The position numbers and the translations under genes are program-made. The notes beneath the pieces are model-generated. The model was not told the DNA's origin and did no database searches. It saw only the letters and a program-made list of their open reading frames with translations. This document shows, one piece after another, positions 55,311-64,000 of a stretch of 64,000 bases of DNA (position 1 is its first letter; every line of letters begins with the position of its first letter). Source of the stretch: Dyadobacter tibetensis Y620-1 (GTDB taxonomy: Bacteria > Bacteroidota > Bacteroidia > Cytophagales > Spirosomataceae); contig NZ_AZQN01000003.1 of NCBI RefSeq assembly GCF_000566685.1, positions 1,116,001 to 1,180,000 of the forward strand, given 5' to 3'.

Positions 55311-56573
55311 ATGAAAATGATAATATTACTTTTGTTTGTAACGCTGTGCTCTTCGGAATTAATTGCCCAGCCTAAGCGTATAAATCTGAACTGGTGTTAT
55401 GAACAGTCAGAAGCGAACTATCCTATGGTAAAACAGCGCAATCTAATCGCTAGCACGGCTGCTTATACCCTTGAAAATGCCAGGAAGGGTTTACTTCCTC
55501 AAGTGAATATCTATGGGCAAGCTACCTACCAGTCTGCCGTAACCGGCCTTCCGTTGAAGTTGCCCGGAAACGAGATGGAGCCTATAAGCAAAGATCAGTA
55601 TAAGCTTTATGGGGAAATCACGCAGACAGTTTATGATGGAGGTGCGGTGGCGGGCCAGCGAAGGCTCACAGAGGCCAGGATGAAGAAGGAGCATGCCGAA
55701 ATACGGTCGGAGCTATATCAACTTAGGAAATCGGTTAACCAGATTTATTTTAGCATTTTATTGGTCGACAACCGTCTAGAGGTGATTGACCTTAGAAGAC
55801 GTGATCTGCAGACAGCGCTCGAACTTTCAGAAGGGGCGGTGATGAATGGAACGGCTCTCCCTAGTCACACCGACCAGATTAGGGTGGAGTTGCTGGTTTT
55901 GGATCAGTCGGCTTTGGAGCAAAAGATCCTAAAGGATTCGTATTTATCAATGTTAACCCAATATACTGGTCAGGCCATAACACCTGCGGATACCCTTGAA
56001 ATTCCATCAGAAGCTCGATTCATCCCTGAGGAGATTACCCGGCTTGAGCTCGATGTTATTGATGCCCAGAGAAATGTTATAGGGCTTCAGTCCAGCTTGC
56101 TTCTGGTAAAAAGCAGACCCAAATTTAATCTTTTCATTCAGGGAGGCTACGGCCGTCCGGCCTTAAATTTTCTGAGTAATAATTTTGAATTATATGGTAT
56201 AGGGGGTCTCCGAATGATTTGGCCATTATCTGCCCGTTATACCTTGAAAGGGGAAAAATCTATTTACGAAAATAACTTATCCTCTCTGGAGGTTCAACGG
56301 GAATTATTCCTGTTTCATACCAAAATGGGCCTCATTAAAGAAAGGGCTGAGATTGAAAAATGGCATCAACTGCTGACTTCCGATGTGCGCATTATCGAAT
56401 TGCGAAATAGGATCAAAACTGTAGCCGCCCAGCAGTTGAAAGAAGGTACAATCCTTCCCGCAGATTTTATACGCGAGGTGAATGCCGAAGCATTGGCAAG
56501 GGAAAATCTTTCATTCCATAAGATACAGTACCTACTATATGGTTATAACCTGAAAGCGTCGCTGGGACAGTAG
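55311..56573 (+). CDS. TolC family outer-membrane efflux protein
   Basis: A 420-residue outer-membrane channel with a signal peptide (cut after SELIAQ, about 20). The helical coiled-coil barrel repeats include the N-terminal WCYEQSEANYP segment and GEITQTVYDGG. The C-terminal half has MIWPLSARYTLKG and the closing LLYGYNLKASLGQ. It forms the exit duct of the tripartite pump. It is slightly shorter than E. coli TolC. It is followed after 39 bases by the adaptor gene. Confidence 0.93.
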   Translation: MKMIILLLFVTLCSSELIAQPKRINLNWCYEQSEANYPMVKQRNLIASTAAYTLENARKGLLPQVNIYGQATYQSAVTGLPLKLPGNEMEPISKDQYKLYGEITQTVYDGGAVAGQRRLTEARMKKEHAEIRSELYQLRKSVNQIYFSILLVDNRLEVIDLRRRDLQTALELSEGAVMNGTALPSHTDQIRVELLVLDQSALEQKILKDSYLSMLTQYTGQAITPADTLEIPSEARFIPEEITRLELDVIDAQRNVIGLQSSLLLVKSRPKFNLFIQGGYGRPALNFLSNNFELYGIGGLRMIWPLSARYTLKGEKSIYENNLSSLEVQRELFLFHTKMGLIKERAEIEKWHQLLTSDVRIIELRNRIKTVAAQQLKEGTILPADFIREVNAEALARENLSFHKIQYLLYGYNLKASLGQ

Positions 56574-56612
56574 CGCTAAAAGCTCTGAGTTGTATTTTTT
56601 GAACCAAATTAT

Positions 56613-57563
56613 ATGAGAAAATTAGATCAGGGACTGGTAAAAATAGGCTTGATTTTTTTATCGTTGATGGCCTCCTGCCAGGAGAAAGATATGGACTATG
56701 ACGCCTCTGGAGTCTTCGAAGCCGAAGAGATAATGGTTCCTGCCGAAGTGACGGGCATTGTCCGCAAACTGGATCTGGTAGAAGGGCAATTGGTAAAGAC
56801 TGGTGACGTTTTGGGTTTTATCGATAGCACGCAGCTTCACTTAAAGAAGCAGCAGCTGTTGGCTCAGCTAACGGGAATCGAGAGCCGGTTGCCCCAGATA
56901 GAGGTTCAGACAGCCGCATTGAAGAAGCAGATGGGGGTTGTCCATACCCAGATCAGATCACTGGAAATAGAAATGAAGCGGGTGGAGAATTTAATAAAAG
57001 TGAATGCGGCCACGCCAAAACAGCTCGATGATATAAATGGTCAGCTATCAGTACTTTACAGGCAATTGGAGGTCCTCGAACAGCAGTATCAAGGACAGAA
57101 GTCGGTGTTAGGGACTCAGTCCAAAGGATTGGCCAGTGAGAGAAAACCCTTATTCATTCAAATTGAGCAGATTGATGATCAACTGGAGAAATGTGTTCTT
57201 CGCAGTCCGATGGAGGGGACAATTCTGGCAAAGTATATTCACAGGTATGAAATGGCAGCGCCTGGCAAGGTGCTCTATAAGCTGGCCGATCTGAGTACAT
57301 TATCCTTGAGAGCTTATATTACGGGAGATCAGCTCCCATCGATCAGGCTTGGTCAGAAGGTTGAGGTTTGGACTGATTCGGGAAGAGAAGCCTCCCTTAA
57401 GCAGGAAGGTGAGATTACCTGGATTAGCGATAAAGCAGAATTTACCCCTAAGACCATTCAGACCAAAAAGGAACGCGCGAATATGGTATATGCAATGAAA
57501 GTACGGGTGCCAAATGATGGTGGGCTTAAGGTTGGAATGTACGGAGAAGTACGATTTAGATAA
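56613..57563 (+). CDS. HlyD family periplasmic adaptor lipoprotein
   Basis: A 316-residue membrane-fusion protein. The lipoprotein cysteine is in LMASCQE (about 22). A biotinyl-lipoyl half (IMVPAEVTGIVRKLDL, VEGQLVKTGDVLGFID), a long coiled-coil hairpin (about 75-180) and a second lipoyl half with RSPMEGTILAKYI follow. It bridges the ABC transporter and TolC. The last 17 codons overlap a longer open frame of the next gene, whose true start is after this stop. Confidence 0.92.
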   Translation: MRKLDQGLVKIGLIFLSLMASCQEKDMDYDASGVFEAEEIMVPAEVTGIVRKLDLVEGQLVKTGDVLGFIDSTQLHLKKQQLLAQLTGIESRLPQIEVQTAALKKQMGVVHTQIRSLEIEMKRVENLIKVNAATPKQLDDINGQLSVLYRQLEVLEQQYQGQKSVLGTQSKGLASERKPLFIQIEQIDDQLEKCVLRSPMEGTILAKYIHRYEMAAPGKVLYKLADLSTLSLRAYITGDQLPSIRLGQKVEVWTDSGREASLKQEGEITWISDKAEFTPKTIQTKKERANMVYAMKVRVPNDGGLKVGMYGEVRFR

Positions 57564-57600
57564 AATCAATTTTGGTCAATCATCTAAAAGTAGAAAACCG

Positions 57601-58554
57601 ATGGGACACTCAGCAAAAGGAATTCTCTGTGAAGGCCTGTCCAAATCCTTCCATAGAGGTGCTGTAACGGCAGTAGAAAGTATCAATCTTAAAATTGATC
57701 AGGGGGAGCTTTTCGGACTAATTGGGCCGGATGGTGCTGGCAAGACTACTCTGATGCGGCTGCTTACTACCTTGCTGAAGGCTGATCGAGGAAATGCAAC
57801 TGTGGATGGTCTGGATATAACCGAAGATTACAAAATGATTAGGCAGACGGTTGGTTATATGCCCGGCCGATTCTCGCTGTATCAGGATCTTACGGTAGCG
57901 GAAAACTTAAACTTTTTTGCTACCCTATTCAATACGACTGTATCATCAAATATTGATCTGATTCATGATATATATGTACAGATAGAACCATTCAGCGATA
58001 GGCGTGCCGGTCAGCTTTCTGGGGGAATGAAGCAAAAGCTGGCTTTATGTTGTGCGCTTATCCATAAGCCCACCGTGCTGTTTCTGGATGAACCTACTAC
58101 AGGAGTGGACGTGGTCTCCCGAAAAGAGTTCTGGGGGATGCTGGCAGGTCTGAGGACCCTGGGGATAACCATCCTAGTATCGACTCCTTATATGGATGAA
58201 GCAATGCGTTGTGATCGGATCGCTCTAATCCAGGCTGGAGAAATTATGCAAGTCAATACACCACAAGGAATAATCGAATCTTATCCATTAACCCTCTATG
58301 CAGTGAAAGCCGAGGATACATTTCGGCTTCTGCAGGATAGTAAAGCTTACCATAATACACGTAGTTGCTTTGCATTTGGATCGTATCTACATCTGACATT
58401 TCGGGGCGAGGATCCGAACCTGGTCCGGGAATATATGGAATATCTGTACCGAAAAGGACATGATAGCCTCACAATAAATAAAATTGCTCCTACCATTGAG
58501 GATTGTTTTATGTATCTGATGAATTCAAAACCCATGACCTCCACGCGCCTATGA
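57601..58554 (+). CDS. ABC exporter ATPase 1 (YbhF N-half type)
   Basis: A 317-residue nucleotide-binding protein starting at the ATG at 57601 (MGHSAKGILCEG). Walker A is GPDGAGKTT, the signature LSGGMKQKLAL is intact, and Walker B is VLFLDEPTTGVD. The switch histidine is missing: the position reads STPYMDEA where relatives have STHYMDEA. A C-terminal ACT-like extension (about 240-300) is present. It resembles the first half of E. coli YbhF. It overlaps ATPase 2 by ATGA. Confidence 0.93.
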   Translation: MGHSAKGILCEGLSKSFHRGAVTAVESINLKIDQGELFGLIGPDGAGKTTLMRLLTTLLKADRGNATVDGLDITEDYKMIRQTVGYMPGRFSLYQDLTVAENLNFFATLFNTTVSSNIDLIHDIYVQIEPFSDRRAGQLSGGMKQKLALCCALIHKPTVLFLDEPTTGVDVVSRKEFWGMLAGLRTLGITILVSTPYMDEAMRCDRIALIQAGEIMQVNTPQGIIESYPLTLYAVKAEDTFRLLQDSKAYHNTRSCFAFGSYLHLTFRGEDPNLVREYMEYLYRKGHDSLTINKIAPTIEDCFMYLMNSKPMTSTRL

Positions 58555-59294
58555 CTTCCGATATTACTATAAAAACCCTGAGGCTATCCAAAGCATATGG
58601 CCATTTTAAGGCCGTGGACCAAATTTCTTTTGAGGTATATGCCGGAGAGATATTTGGTTTCTTAGGGGCCAATGGAGCGGGCAAAACGACGGCCATGCGC
58701 ATGCTCTGTGGGTTGCTGGAGCCCAGTTCTGGGGAGGCTTCTGTGGCCGGGTTCGACGTCTATCGACGGCCGGAAGCTATTAAGAAGCGAATTGGCTATA
58801 TGAGTCAAAAATTTTCCTTATATGAAGATCTAACGATTTTAGAGAATATCCGCTTTTTTGGAGGTATCTACGGGCTGACCTATGCTCAGATCCGTGAAAA
58901 AGGGAAGCTTTTGACAGCGGAGTTAGGGTTGGAAGCACAGGCACATTCGTTGGTAGGCTCCCTGCCCCTGGGTTGGAAGCAAAAGCTAGCCTTCTCGGTA
59001 GCCGTTCTGCACGATCCTAAAATTGTTTTTTTGGATGAACCAACGGGGGGCGTCGACCCCATTACCAGACGACAGTTTTGGGATCTTATTTATGCCGCCG
59101 CCGCCCGTGGTGTAACAATTTTTGTTACTACCCATTATATGGATGAGGCTGAATACTGCGACAGGGTTTCGATCATGGTGGATGGTAGGATGGTAGCCAT
59201 GAACAGCCCTGAACAATTAAAGCTACAGTATAAGGCTGGGAGTATGGAAGAAGTCTTTTATCAACTGGCAAGAAAAGCGCAACGATCTGATTGA
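58551..59294 (+). CDS. ABC exporter ATPase 2 (YbhF C-half type)
   Basis: A 247-residue nucleotide-binding protein starting at the ATG at 58551, coupled to the previous gene. Walker A is GANGAGKTT, Walker B is IVFLDEPTGGVD and the switch histidine is present (TTHYMDEA). The signature motif is degenerate: LPLGWKQKLAFS instead of LSGGQ. It pairs with ATPase 1 so that one composite site is complete and the other is degenerate. In E. coli both halves are fused in YbhF. Confidence 0.93.
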   Translation: MTSDITIKTLRLSKAYGHFKAVDQISFEVYAGEIFGFLGANGAGKTTAMRMLCGLLEPSSGEASVAGFDVYRRPEAIKKRIGYMSQKFSLYEDLTILENIRFFGGIYGLTYAQIREKGKLLTAELGLEAQAHSLVGSLPLGWKQKLAFSVAVLHDPKIVFLDEPTGGVDPITRRQFWDLIYAAAARGVTIFVTTHYMDEAEYCDRVSIMVDGRMVAMNSPEQLKLQYKAGSMEEVFYQLARKAQRSD

Positions 59295-59345
59295 GTTGCT
59301 TAGAAGCAGAAAAATTAATCTATTTAATTAAATATAAGAAAGAGA

Positions 59346-60488
59346 ATGAGTCAGGCAACCAAGGTTTTATTCGTTCAAATGAAGGCCTTTGTGGCCAAAG
59401 AATTTCACCATGTTTTCCGCGATCGGAAATCATTACTGTTACTCTTTGGCCTTCCCATTGCTCAAATTCTGTTATTTGGTTTTGCCTTGTCCAACGAAAT
59501 TAAGAATACAAAAATCGGTGTGTTCAATCAAGCTTCGGATTCTGAGTCCTTAAGGCTGATAGAAAGGGTGGAGGCAAGCCAATATTTTGAGGTTTCCGAG
59601 ATACTCAAAAATGCCCAGGAGATGGAGGATATATTTAGAGCCGGTAAAGCCAAGCTGATCCTGATAATTCCTCCTGGATTCGGACAGGATTTGGTGCATG
59701 CCGACTCCCCGGGTGCAGACCTGCAAATCATTGCAGATGGGTCCGATCCCAATTCTGCTTATACCGTTACCAGTTATTTACAAAATATTATCTTAGATTT
59801 TCAGAAAGGATTAAATCCGGCAGAGATTCAGCAAAGAGACTATGGCCTAGTTACTGAACTGCGAATGCTGTATAATCCGCAGCTGAAAGGAGCACCAAAT
59901 TTTGTGCCCGGAGTCATGTCTTTGGTCTTATTGCTGATCTGTGTGATGATGACTTCCATTTCTATTGTTCGGGAAAAGGAGTTAGGGACTATGGAAATTT
60001 TGCTGGTGTCTCCTTTTGAGCCCCTTTTGGTGATCCTCTCAAAGGCCATTCCTTATCTGATATTGTCTTTAATAAATCTGACCTTAATATTGATTTTAAG
60101 TGTCTTTTTGCTGGAGATGCCCATACATGGAAATCTGCTTTTGCTTTTTGCCGTCAGTACGGTATACATCATCACCTGCTTGTCACTGGGTTTATTAATT
60201 TCTACAGTAACCCAATCTCAGCAGGCGGCCATGCTGATTTCTTTGATGGGGATGATGCTTCCTACCATGCTTTTTACAGGCTTTATGTTCCCTATTGAAA
60301 ATATGCCCCTGCCACTACAGATTATTTCTCATTTGGTACCTGCACGTTACTATTACATTATCGTTAAGGCCATTATGATTAAGGGATTAGGAATTGCCGC
60401 TATTTGGAAAGAGACTTTAGTATTGGCAGGCATGGCCATGCTATTATTGCTGATTAGCTGGAGAAATTTCAAAATTCGTCTGGAGTAA
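59346..60488 (+). CDS. ABC-2 type permease 1 (YbhS-like)
   Basis: A 380-residue membrane protein with the ABC-2 layout: one N-terminal helix (about 30-48, SLLLLFGLPIAQILLFGFAL), a large extracytoplasmic domain (about 50-185), and five C-terminal helices. The VREKELGTMEILLVSPF coupling helix (about 208-224) is diagnostic. Together with permease 2 it forms the membrane channel of the exporter. The start lies 51 bases after the ATPase stop. Confidence 0.93.
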   Translation: MSQATKVLFVQMKAFVAKEFHHVFRDRKSLLLLFGLPIAQILLFGFALSNEIKNTKIGVFNQASDSESLRLIERVEASQYFEVSEILKNAQEMEDIFRAGKAKLILIIPPGFGQDLVHADSPGADLQIIADGSDPNSAYTVTSYLQNIILDFQKGLNPAEIQQRDYGLVTELRMLYNPQLKGAPNFVPGVMSLVLLLICVMMTSISIVREKELGTMEILLVSPFEPLLVILSKAIPYLILSLINLTLILILSVFLLEMPIHGNLLLLFAVSTVYIITCLSLGLLISTVTQSQQAAMLISLMGMMLPTMLFTGFMFPIENMPLPLQIISHLVPARYYYIIVKAIMIKGLGIAAIWKETLVLAGMAMLLLLISWRNFKIRLE

Positions 60489-60528
60489 ACCTGAGCGTAT
60501 TAAAAAGGATGCTAACACCGACTAAAGC

Positions 60529-61650
60529 ATGAAAATCATATTATTTCTTTTAGAGAAGGAGTTCAAACAGATCTTTCGCAACAAAGCCCTGTTGCCGATG
60601 TTATTGGGGGTGCCCTTAATTCAGCTAATCATATTGCCTCTTGCCGCAGACTACGAAATTAAAAATATCAACGTGGCCTTCGTAGATCATGACCGTACCA
60701 CTTATTCGCATAGGCTGGTTGAAAAAATCAAAGCTACCGGCTACTTCAAGATGACGGGCTACAGCACCACTTACCGGGAGGCCGACCGACTCATCGAACT
60801 CGATAGGGCTGATTTGGTGCTGGAGATTCCTTCTCAGTTTGAAAATACCTTGATAAGGGAGGGGAAAGGGCATCTTTTTTTGGCCGTAAACGCGATAAAT
60901 GGAACCAAAGCCAGCGTGGGAGCCTCCTACTTAAGCCGTATTATTGCTGATTTTAACGCCGATATTCGTTTCCAGCAGCAACAGGAGAGTTCCAAAACGA
61001 GGAGAGGTAGGATAGCAATTCAGACTTCGAACTGGTACAATCCACATATGGATTACAAATACTTTATGGTGCCGGGCATACTGGCTTTCCTGGTTACGAT
61101 GATTGGAGGTTATATGTCAGCCTTGAATATCGTGAAAGAGAAGGAGATAGGGACCATCGAACAAATTAATGTTTCACCAATAAGTAAGCATCATTTTATT
61201 ATTGGTAAGCTCATTCCTTTTTGGCTGATAAGCATGGTAGTTTTTAGCATAGGTCAGTTCATCGTGTCCCGTTATCTGTATCACATCATCCCAGTTGGAA
61301 ATATATTTCTATTGTACCTGTTTTTAGCCATTTATTTGGTAGCTATTCTGGGATTTGGCCTGTTGGTATCGACCTATACGGACACCCAGCAGCAAGCCAT
61401 GTCGGTCGCATTTTTCTTTGTAATGATATTTTTGTTGATGAGCGGACTTTTTACCTCTGTCGACAGCATGCCTCCTTGGGCCAGGGCTTTTGCCTATTTG
61501 AACCCCGTCACTTATTTTATAGAAGTCATGCGAGGGGTGGTTTTGAAGGGTAGTACCTTCAACGACTTTCAAGGTCATCTGGTCAAAATGGTTGGCTTTG
61601 CCTTGGCGCTCAATACCTGGGCATGGTTTAATTATAGGAAAACTAGCTAG
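60529..61650 (+). CDS. ABC-2 type permease 2 (YbhR-like)
   Basis: A 373-residue membrane protein with the same layout as permease 1: N-terminal FKQIFRNKALLPMLLGVPL, a large extracytoplasmic domain, the VKEKEIGTIEQINVSPIS coupling helix (about 202-219) and five C-terminal helices. It is the last gene of the operon. The predicted cargo by analogy with E. coli YbhFSR is cationic drugs or metal/Na+ ions; this cannot be read here. Confidence 0.93.
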   Translation: MKIILFLLEKEFKQIFRNKALLPMLLGVPLIQLIILPLAADYEIKNINVAFVDHDRTTYSHRLVEKIKATGYFKMTGYSTTYREADRLIELDRADLVLEIPSQFENTLIREGKGHLFLAVNAINGTKASVGASYLSRIIADFNADIRFQQQQESSKTRRGRIAIQTSNWYNPHMDYKYFMVPGILAFLVTMIGGYMSALNIVKEKEIGTIEQINVSPISKHHFIIGKLIPFWLISMVVFSIGQFIVSRYLYHIIPVGNIFLLYLFLAIYLVAILGFGLLVSTYTDTQQQAMSVAFFFVMIFLLMSGLFTSVDSMPPWARAFAYLNPVTYFIEVMRGVVLKGSTFNDFQGHLVKMVGFALALNTWAWFNYRKTS

Positions 61651-61733
61651 AACTTTTTTCTATCCCGTGCGGCTTACTGTGAATTTGTTCGTTATTTTGC
61701 AGCCTTCAAAAACAAATTGTTAAAAATCAAAGA

Positions 61734-62972
61734 ATGGAAAGGTTTACAGGATTGCTCGGCATACTGTTGATATTGGGTATAGCTTTTGCAATGTCCAACA
61801 ATCGCAAAGCCATCAATTACAGGACAGTAGGGGTAGGCCTGGGACTACAATTTGGATTAGCCGTCTTTATCTTACGAACCGAAACAGGGCAGCGAGTGTT
61901 TCAGTGGCTGGGTGAGAAAGTGCAGAAGTTATTGTCTTTTTCCGATAAAGGGGCAGATTTTGTGTTTGGAACACTTGTGCGCTCCGATCTCATGCAAAAA
62001 GCTTTTGGGCCTGGTAACGATTTTGTCTTTTTCTTCAAAGTGATTCCCACCATCATTTTTGTCGCCGTATTGGTTAATATGCTTTATCACCTGGGAATCA
62101 TGCAGCGAATTGTCTCTGTCATTGCCCGGGGAGTATATTGGCTAATGGGAGTAAGTGGGGCTGAAGCGGTGTCCAATGTTGCCAGCACCTTCGTTGGTCA
62201 AGTGGAGGCGCAGATCATGATTAAGCCATATTTGAAAAATATGACCAATTCGGAGCTGATGGCATCCATGACGGGTAGCTTTGCCTGTATAGCGGGAGGA
62301 GTCATGGCTGTCTACATTTCTCTGGGTGTTCCTGCACCCTACCTTATCGCCGCCAGCCTAATGGCGGCCCCTGGTGCGCTGGTAATCTCTAAAATTATGT
62401 TTCCCGAAACCGAACAGTCCAATACCAAAGGGGCGGTTAAGCTTGAAATAAAAAAAACGCATGCTAACCTATTAGATGCTGTAGCTGCCGGGGCCAGTGA
62501 AGGTCTTAAAGTAGGCTTCAATGTAATCGCCATGTTAATAGGTTTTATAGCTCTCGTTGCTTTGATGGACTATATCTTAGGTTTAGTAGGCGGGCTATTT
62601 TCCTTCCCGGAGTTAAGTTTTAATTTTTTATTAGGGAAAATTTTTGCCGTCTTCGCCTGGGCTATGGGTGTTCCGGCCAAAGATGTCGAAGTAGCGGGTT
62701 CTCTGATGGGGACCAAAATGGTAATCAATGAGTTTGTTGCCTATCTGGACCTGATTAAGCTAAAAGATACCCTTGATCATAAAACCATTGTCATCACGAG
62801 TTTTGCCCTTTGCGGATTTGCCAATTTTAGTTCTATAGCCATACAAGTTGGAGGAATAGGAGAGCTCGCACCGACGCGAAGGGCCGATCTGGCACGTCTG
62901 GGTTTTAAGGCCCTGATAGCCGGTACGCTGGCTTCTTATATGTCTGCTACCCTGGCCGGACTACTTTTGTAA
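61734..62972 (+). CDS. nupC: CNT family nucleoside transporter
   Basis: A 412-residue symporter with the CNT domains: an N-terminal helix, the gate region with VSGAEAVSNVASTFVGQVEAQ (about 140-160, quoted in part), the TGSFACIAGGVMA core, and a C-terminal ALCGFANFSSIAIQ. It imports nucleosides with protons or sodium in the inner membrane. The gene name follows the family, not substrate proof. It is monocistronic; an imperfect hairpin follows it. Confidence 0.95.
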   Translation: MERFTGLLGILLILGIAFAMSNNRKAINYRTVGVGLGLQFGLAVFILRTETGQRVFQWLGEKVQKLLSFSDKGADFVFGTLVRSDLMQKAFGPGNDFVFFFKVIPTIIFVAVLVNMLYHLGIMQRIVSVIARGVYWLMGVSGAEAVSNVASTFVGQVEAQIMIKPYLKNMTNSELMASMTGSFACIAGGVMAVYISLGVPAPYLIAASLMAAPGALVISKIMFPETEQSNTKGAVKLEIKKTHANLLDAVAAGASEGLKVGFNVIAMLIGFIALVALMDYILGLVGGLFSFPELSFNFLLGKIFAVFAWAMGVPAKDVEVAGSLMGTKMVINEFVAYLDLIKLKDTLDHKTIVITSFALCGFANFSSIAIQVGGIGELAPTRRADLARLGFKALIAGTLASYMSATLAGLLL

Positions 62973-62974
62973 GT

Positions 62975-63051
62975 CTGGCATAATGATCCTGGGTGGCTGC
63001 CTGTGAGGGGTGTGAAATATATGAATTTATGCCAGCTATGCTTTCTGGCAT
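62975..63051 (+). terminator. Hairpin group after nupC
   Basis: ctggcataa (62975-62983) is complementary to ttatgccag (63027-63035), and atgccag (63029-63035) to ctggcat (63045-63051). The shared ttatgccag can pair with either partner. T richness follows (gataatatt). Terminator function is probable; the mutually exclusive folds are notable. Confidence 0.5.
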
Positions 63052-63109
63052 GATAATATTACCCTATATTGGGGTTTAAAGAACATATATTTCACCATCC
63101 TACTACACT

Positions 63110-64000
63110 ATGAAGATTATTAAGACATTCTTTTCTTTGCTCGCTGAATCCTTCAGTGAATTTATGAATGACAAAGGATTGAAGCTAAGTGCAGCCCTAT
63201 CCTACTATACTATTTTCTCCCTTGCTCCGATGTTGCTGGTCATTATTTCGGCCTTAAGTTTCTTTATGGAGCGGAGTACTATTCAAGGAGAGTTGTTCGG
63301 ACAGTTAGAGGGCTTGGTAGGTCCAGCCGCTACCAAACAGGTACAGGAGATTATTCAAAATGCTCAGGTTTCTAATAAATCTACTTTAGCTTCCGTGATT
63401 GGCGGTGTTACCTTGCTCATTGGTGCGACAGGGGTTTTTGCCGAAATTCAAGATTCTATCAATTATATCTGGTCCATAAAAGTGAAGCCTGAAAAAGGCT
63501 GGTTGGAATATTTGAAAAATCGACTCTTATCATTTTCCTTGATTCTTACCCTTGGTTTTTTACTAATCGTATCACTGGGGGCCAATGCCATCGTTGAGGT
63601 AATGAGTTCCGAGCTTGAAGCCTATTTTTCTGAGGCCTCTGTGGTGGTATTTTACATTTTAAATTTGGCGATGGTACTCACTGTCATAACGGCCCTCTTT
63701 ACCGTGATATTTAAAGTGCTTCCAGATGGAGAGCTGAGGTGGAAAGAATGTATGGTAGGTGCCGGTTTTACAGCAGTTCTATTCCTAATTGGTAAGTTTG
63801 GTATAAGTTTTTATTTGGGGCGCTCAGATTTAGGGGCAACCTACGGTGCTTCCGCTTCTATTATCATCCTTCTGACCTGGATCTATTACTCCTCAATCAT
63901 CCTGTATTTTGGTGCCGAGTTTACCAAAGTTTACGCCAAACTGGATGGGGTGGCCATTGCTCCTAAAAAACACGCAGTCCTGATCGAACGTAACGAAGTG
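63110..64000 (+). CDS. YihY/BrkB family membrane protein, C-terminus beyond window
   Basis: The first 297 codons are open to the right edge. The family pattern is clear: GLKLSAALSYYTIFSLAPMLL (residues 22-42, quoted by its ends KLSAALSYY and LAPMLL), six helices, GASASIIILLTWIYYSS and the characteristic FGAEFTKVYAK. Family members were once called ribonuclease BN, which is now rejected; the role is unknown (possibly transport). It starts at the ATG at 63110. Confidence 0.92.
   Translation, partial: MKIIKTFFSLLAESFSEFMNDKGLKLSAALSYYTIFSLAPMLLVIISALSFFMERSTIQGELFGQLEGLVGPAATKQVQEIIQNAQVSNKSTLASVIGGVTLLIGATGVFAEIQDSINYIWSIKVKPEKGWLEYLKNRLLSFSLILTLGFLLIVSLGANAIVEVMSSELEAYFSEASVVVFYILNLAMVLTVITALFTVIFKVLPDGELRWKECMVGAGFTAVLFLIGKFGISFYLGRSDLGATYGASASIIILLTWIYYSSIILYFGAEFTKVYAKLDGVAIAPKKHAVLIERNEV

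Noticed and set aside
1..64000. CRISPR array, tRNA or insertion sequence
   Set aside because: No regularly spaced repeats, no cloverleaf with a CCA-type acceptor stem, and no transposase-like frame were noticed.

Overview
The window looks like a chromosomal segment of a Bacteroidota bacterium, most likely order Cytophagales (the order is inferred from overall gene style, not from a marker gene). The grounds are a SusC/SusD pair, surface proteins with FG-GAP/VCBS repeats, a trace of the type IX secretion substrate signature, and several promoters of the Bacteroidota form (TTTG or TTG, 17-21 bases, TAnnTTTG). Shine-Dalgarno sequences are scarce and TTG starts occur. I saw no tRNA, rRNA, insertion sequence or CRISPR array.

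Layout. 1-3923 (minus) is the N-terminal 1,307 codons of a giant secreted FG-GAP/CARDB surface protein that runs off the left edge. 3924-6462 is a gene-poor, AT-rich stretch holding a decayed beta-helix surface-protein gene (about 5063-6150) and a type IX substrate remnant just downstream. 6463-20373 is mostly housekeeping: MFS sugar transporter, xylA, ppiD, a small membrane protein, an SCP2 protein, pdxJ, yqeY-cvpA-rlmN, a phosphate permease with a PhoP-box-like repeat upstream, and nadA-nadB.

20490-32301 is an accessory block: a vanadium-haloperoxidase-type lipoprotein (minus), then divergently susC-susD, a strong terminator, a VCBS/UnbV lipoprotein and a second haloperoxidase paralogue. 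32311-38418 holds an MBL hydrolase-patatin pair, a GH92 mannosidase, a HEAT-like protein and fumC. 38731-41943 has a cobalamin riboswitch in front of metE (B12-independent methionine synthase) and a thioesterase. The B12-dependent enzyme metH lies 9 kb further on, divergent from an Lrp/AsnC regulator across a perfect palindrome.

42133-45745 is a compact cassette: SGNH-like protein, NodU/CmcH carbamoyltransferase, a 49-residue DUF5989 protein (SxtK-like) and an SxtJ-family protein. It resembles the sxtI/J/K part of saxitoxin clusters but has none of the toxin-core genes. 45758-48920 holds a Ppx/GppA phosphatase and an ECF sigma factor with a membrane-anchored, barrel-ended partner. 48921-49354 is a structured, gene-free region ending in a plus-strand terminator, a candidate small RNA.

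54592-61650 is a complete TetR-regulated tripartite ABC exporter of the YbhGFSR type: TetR, TolC, HlyD lipoprotein, two ATPases and two ABC-2 permeases. The two ATPases are complementary degenerate halves. The window closes with a CNT nucleoside transporter and the first part of a YihY/BrkB membrane protein.
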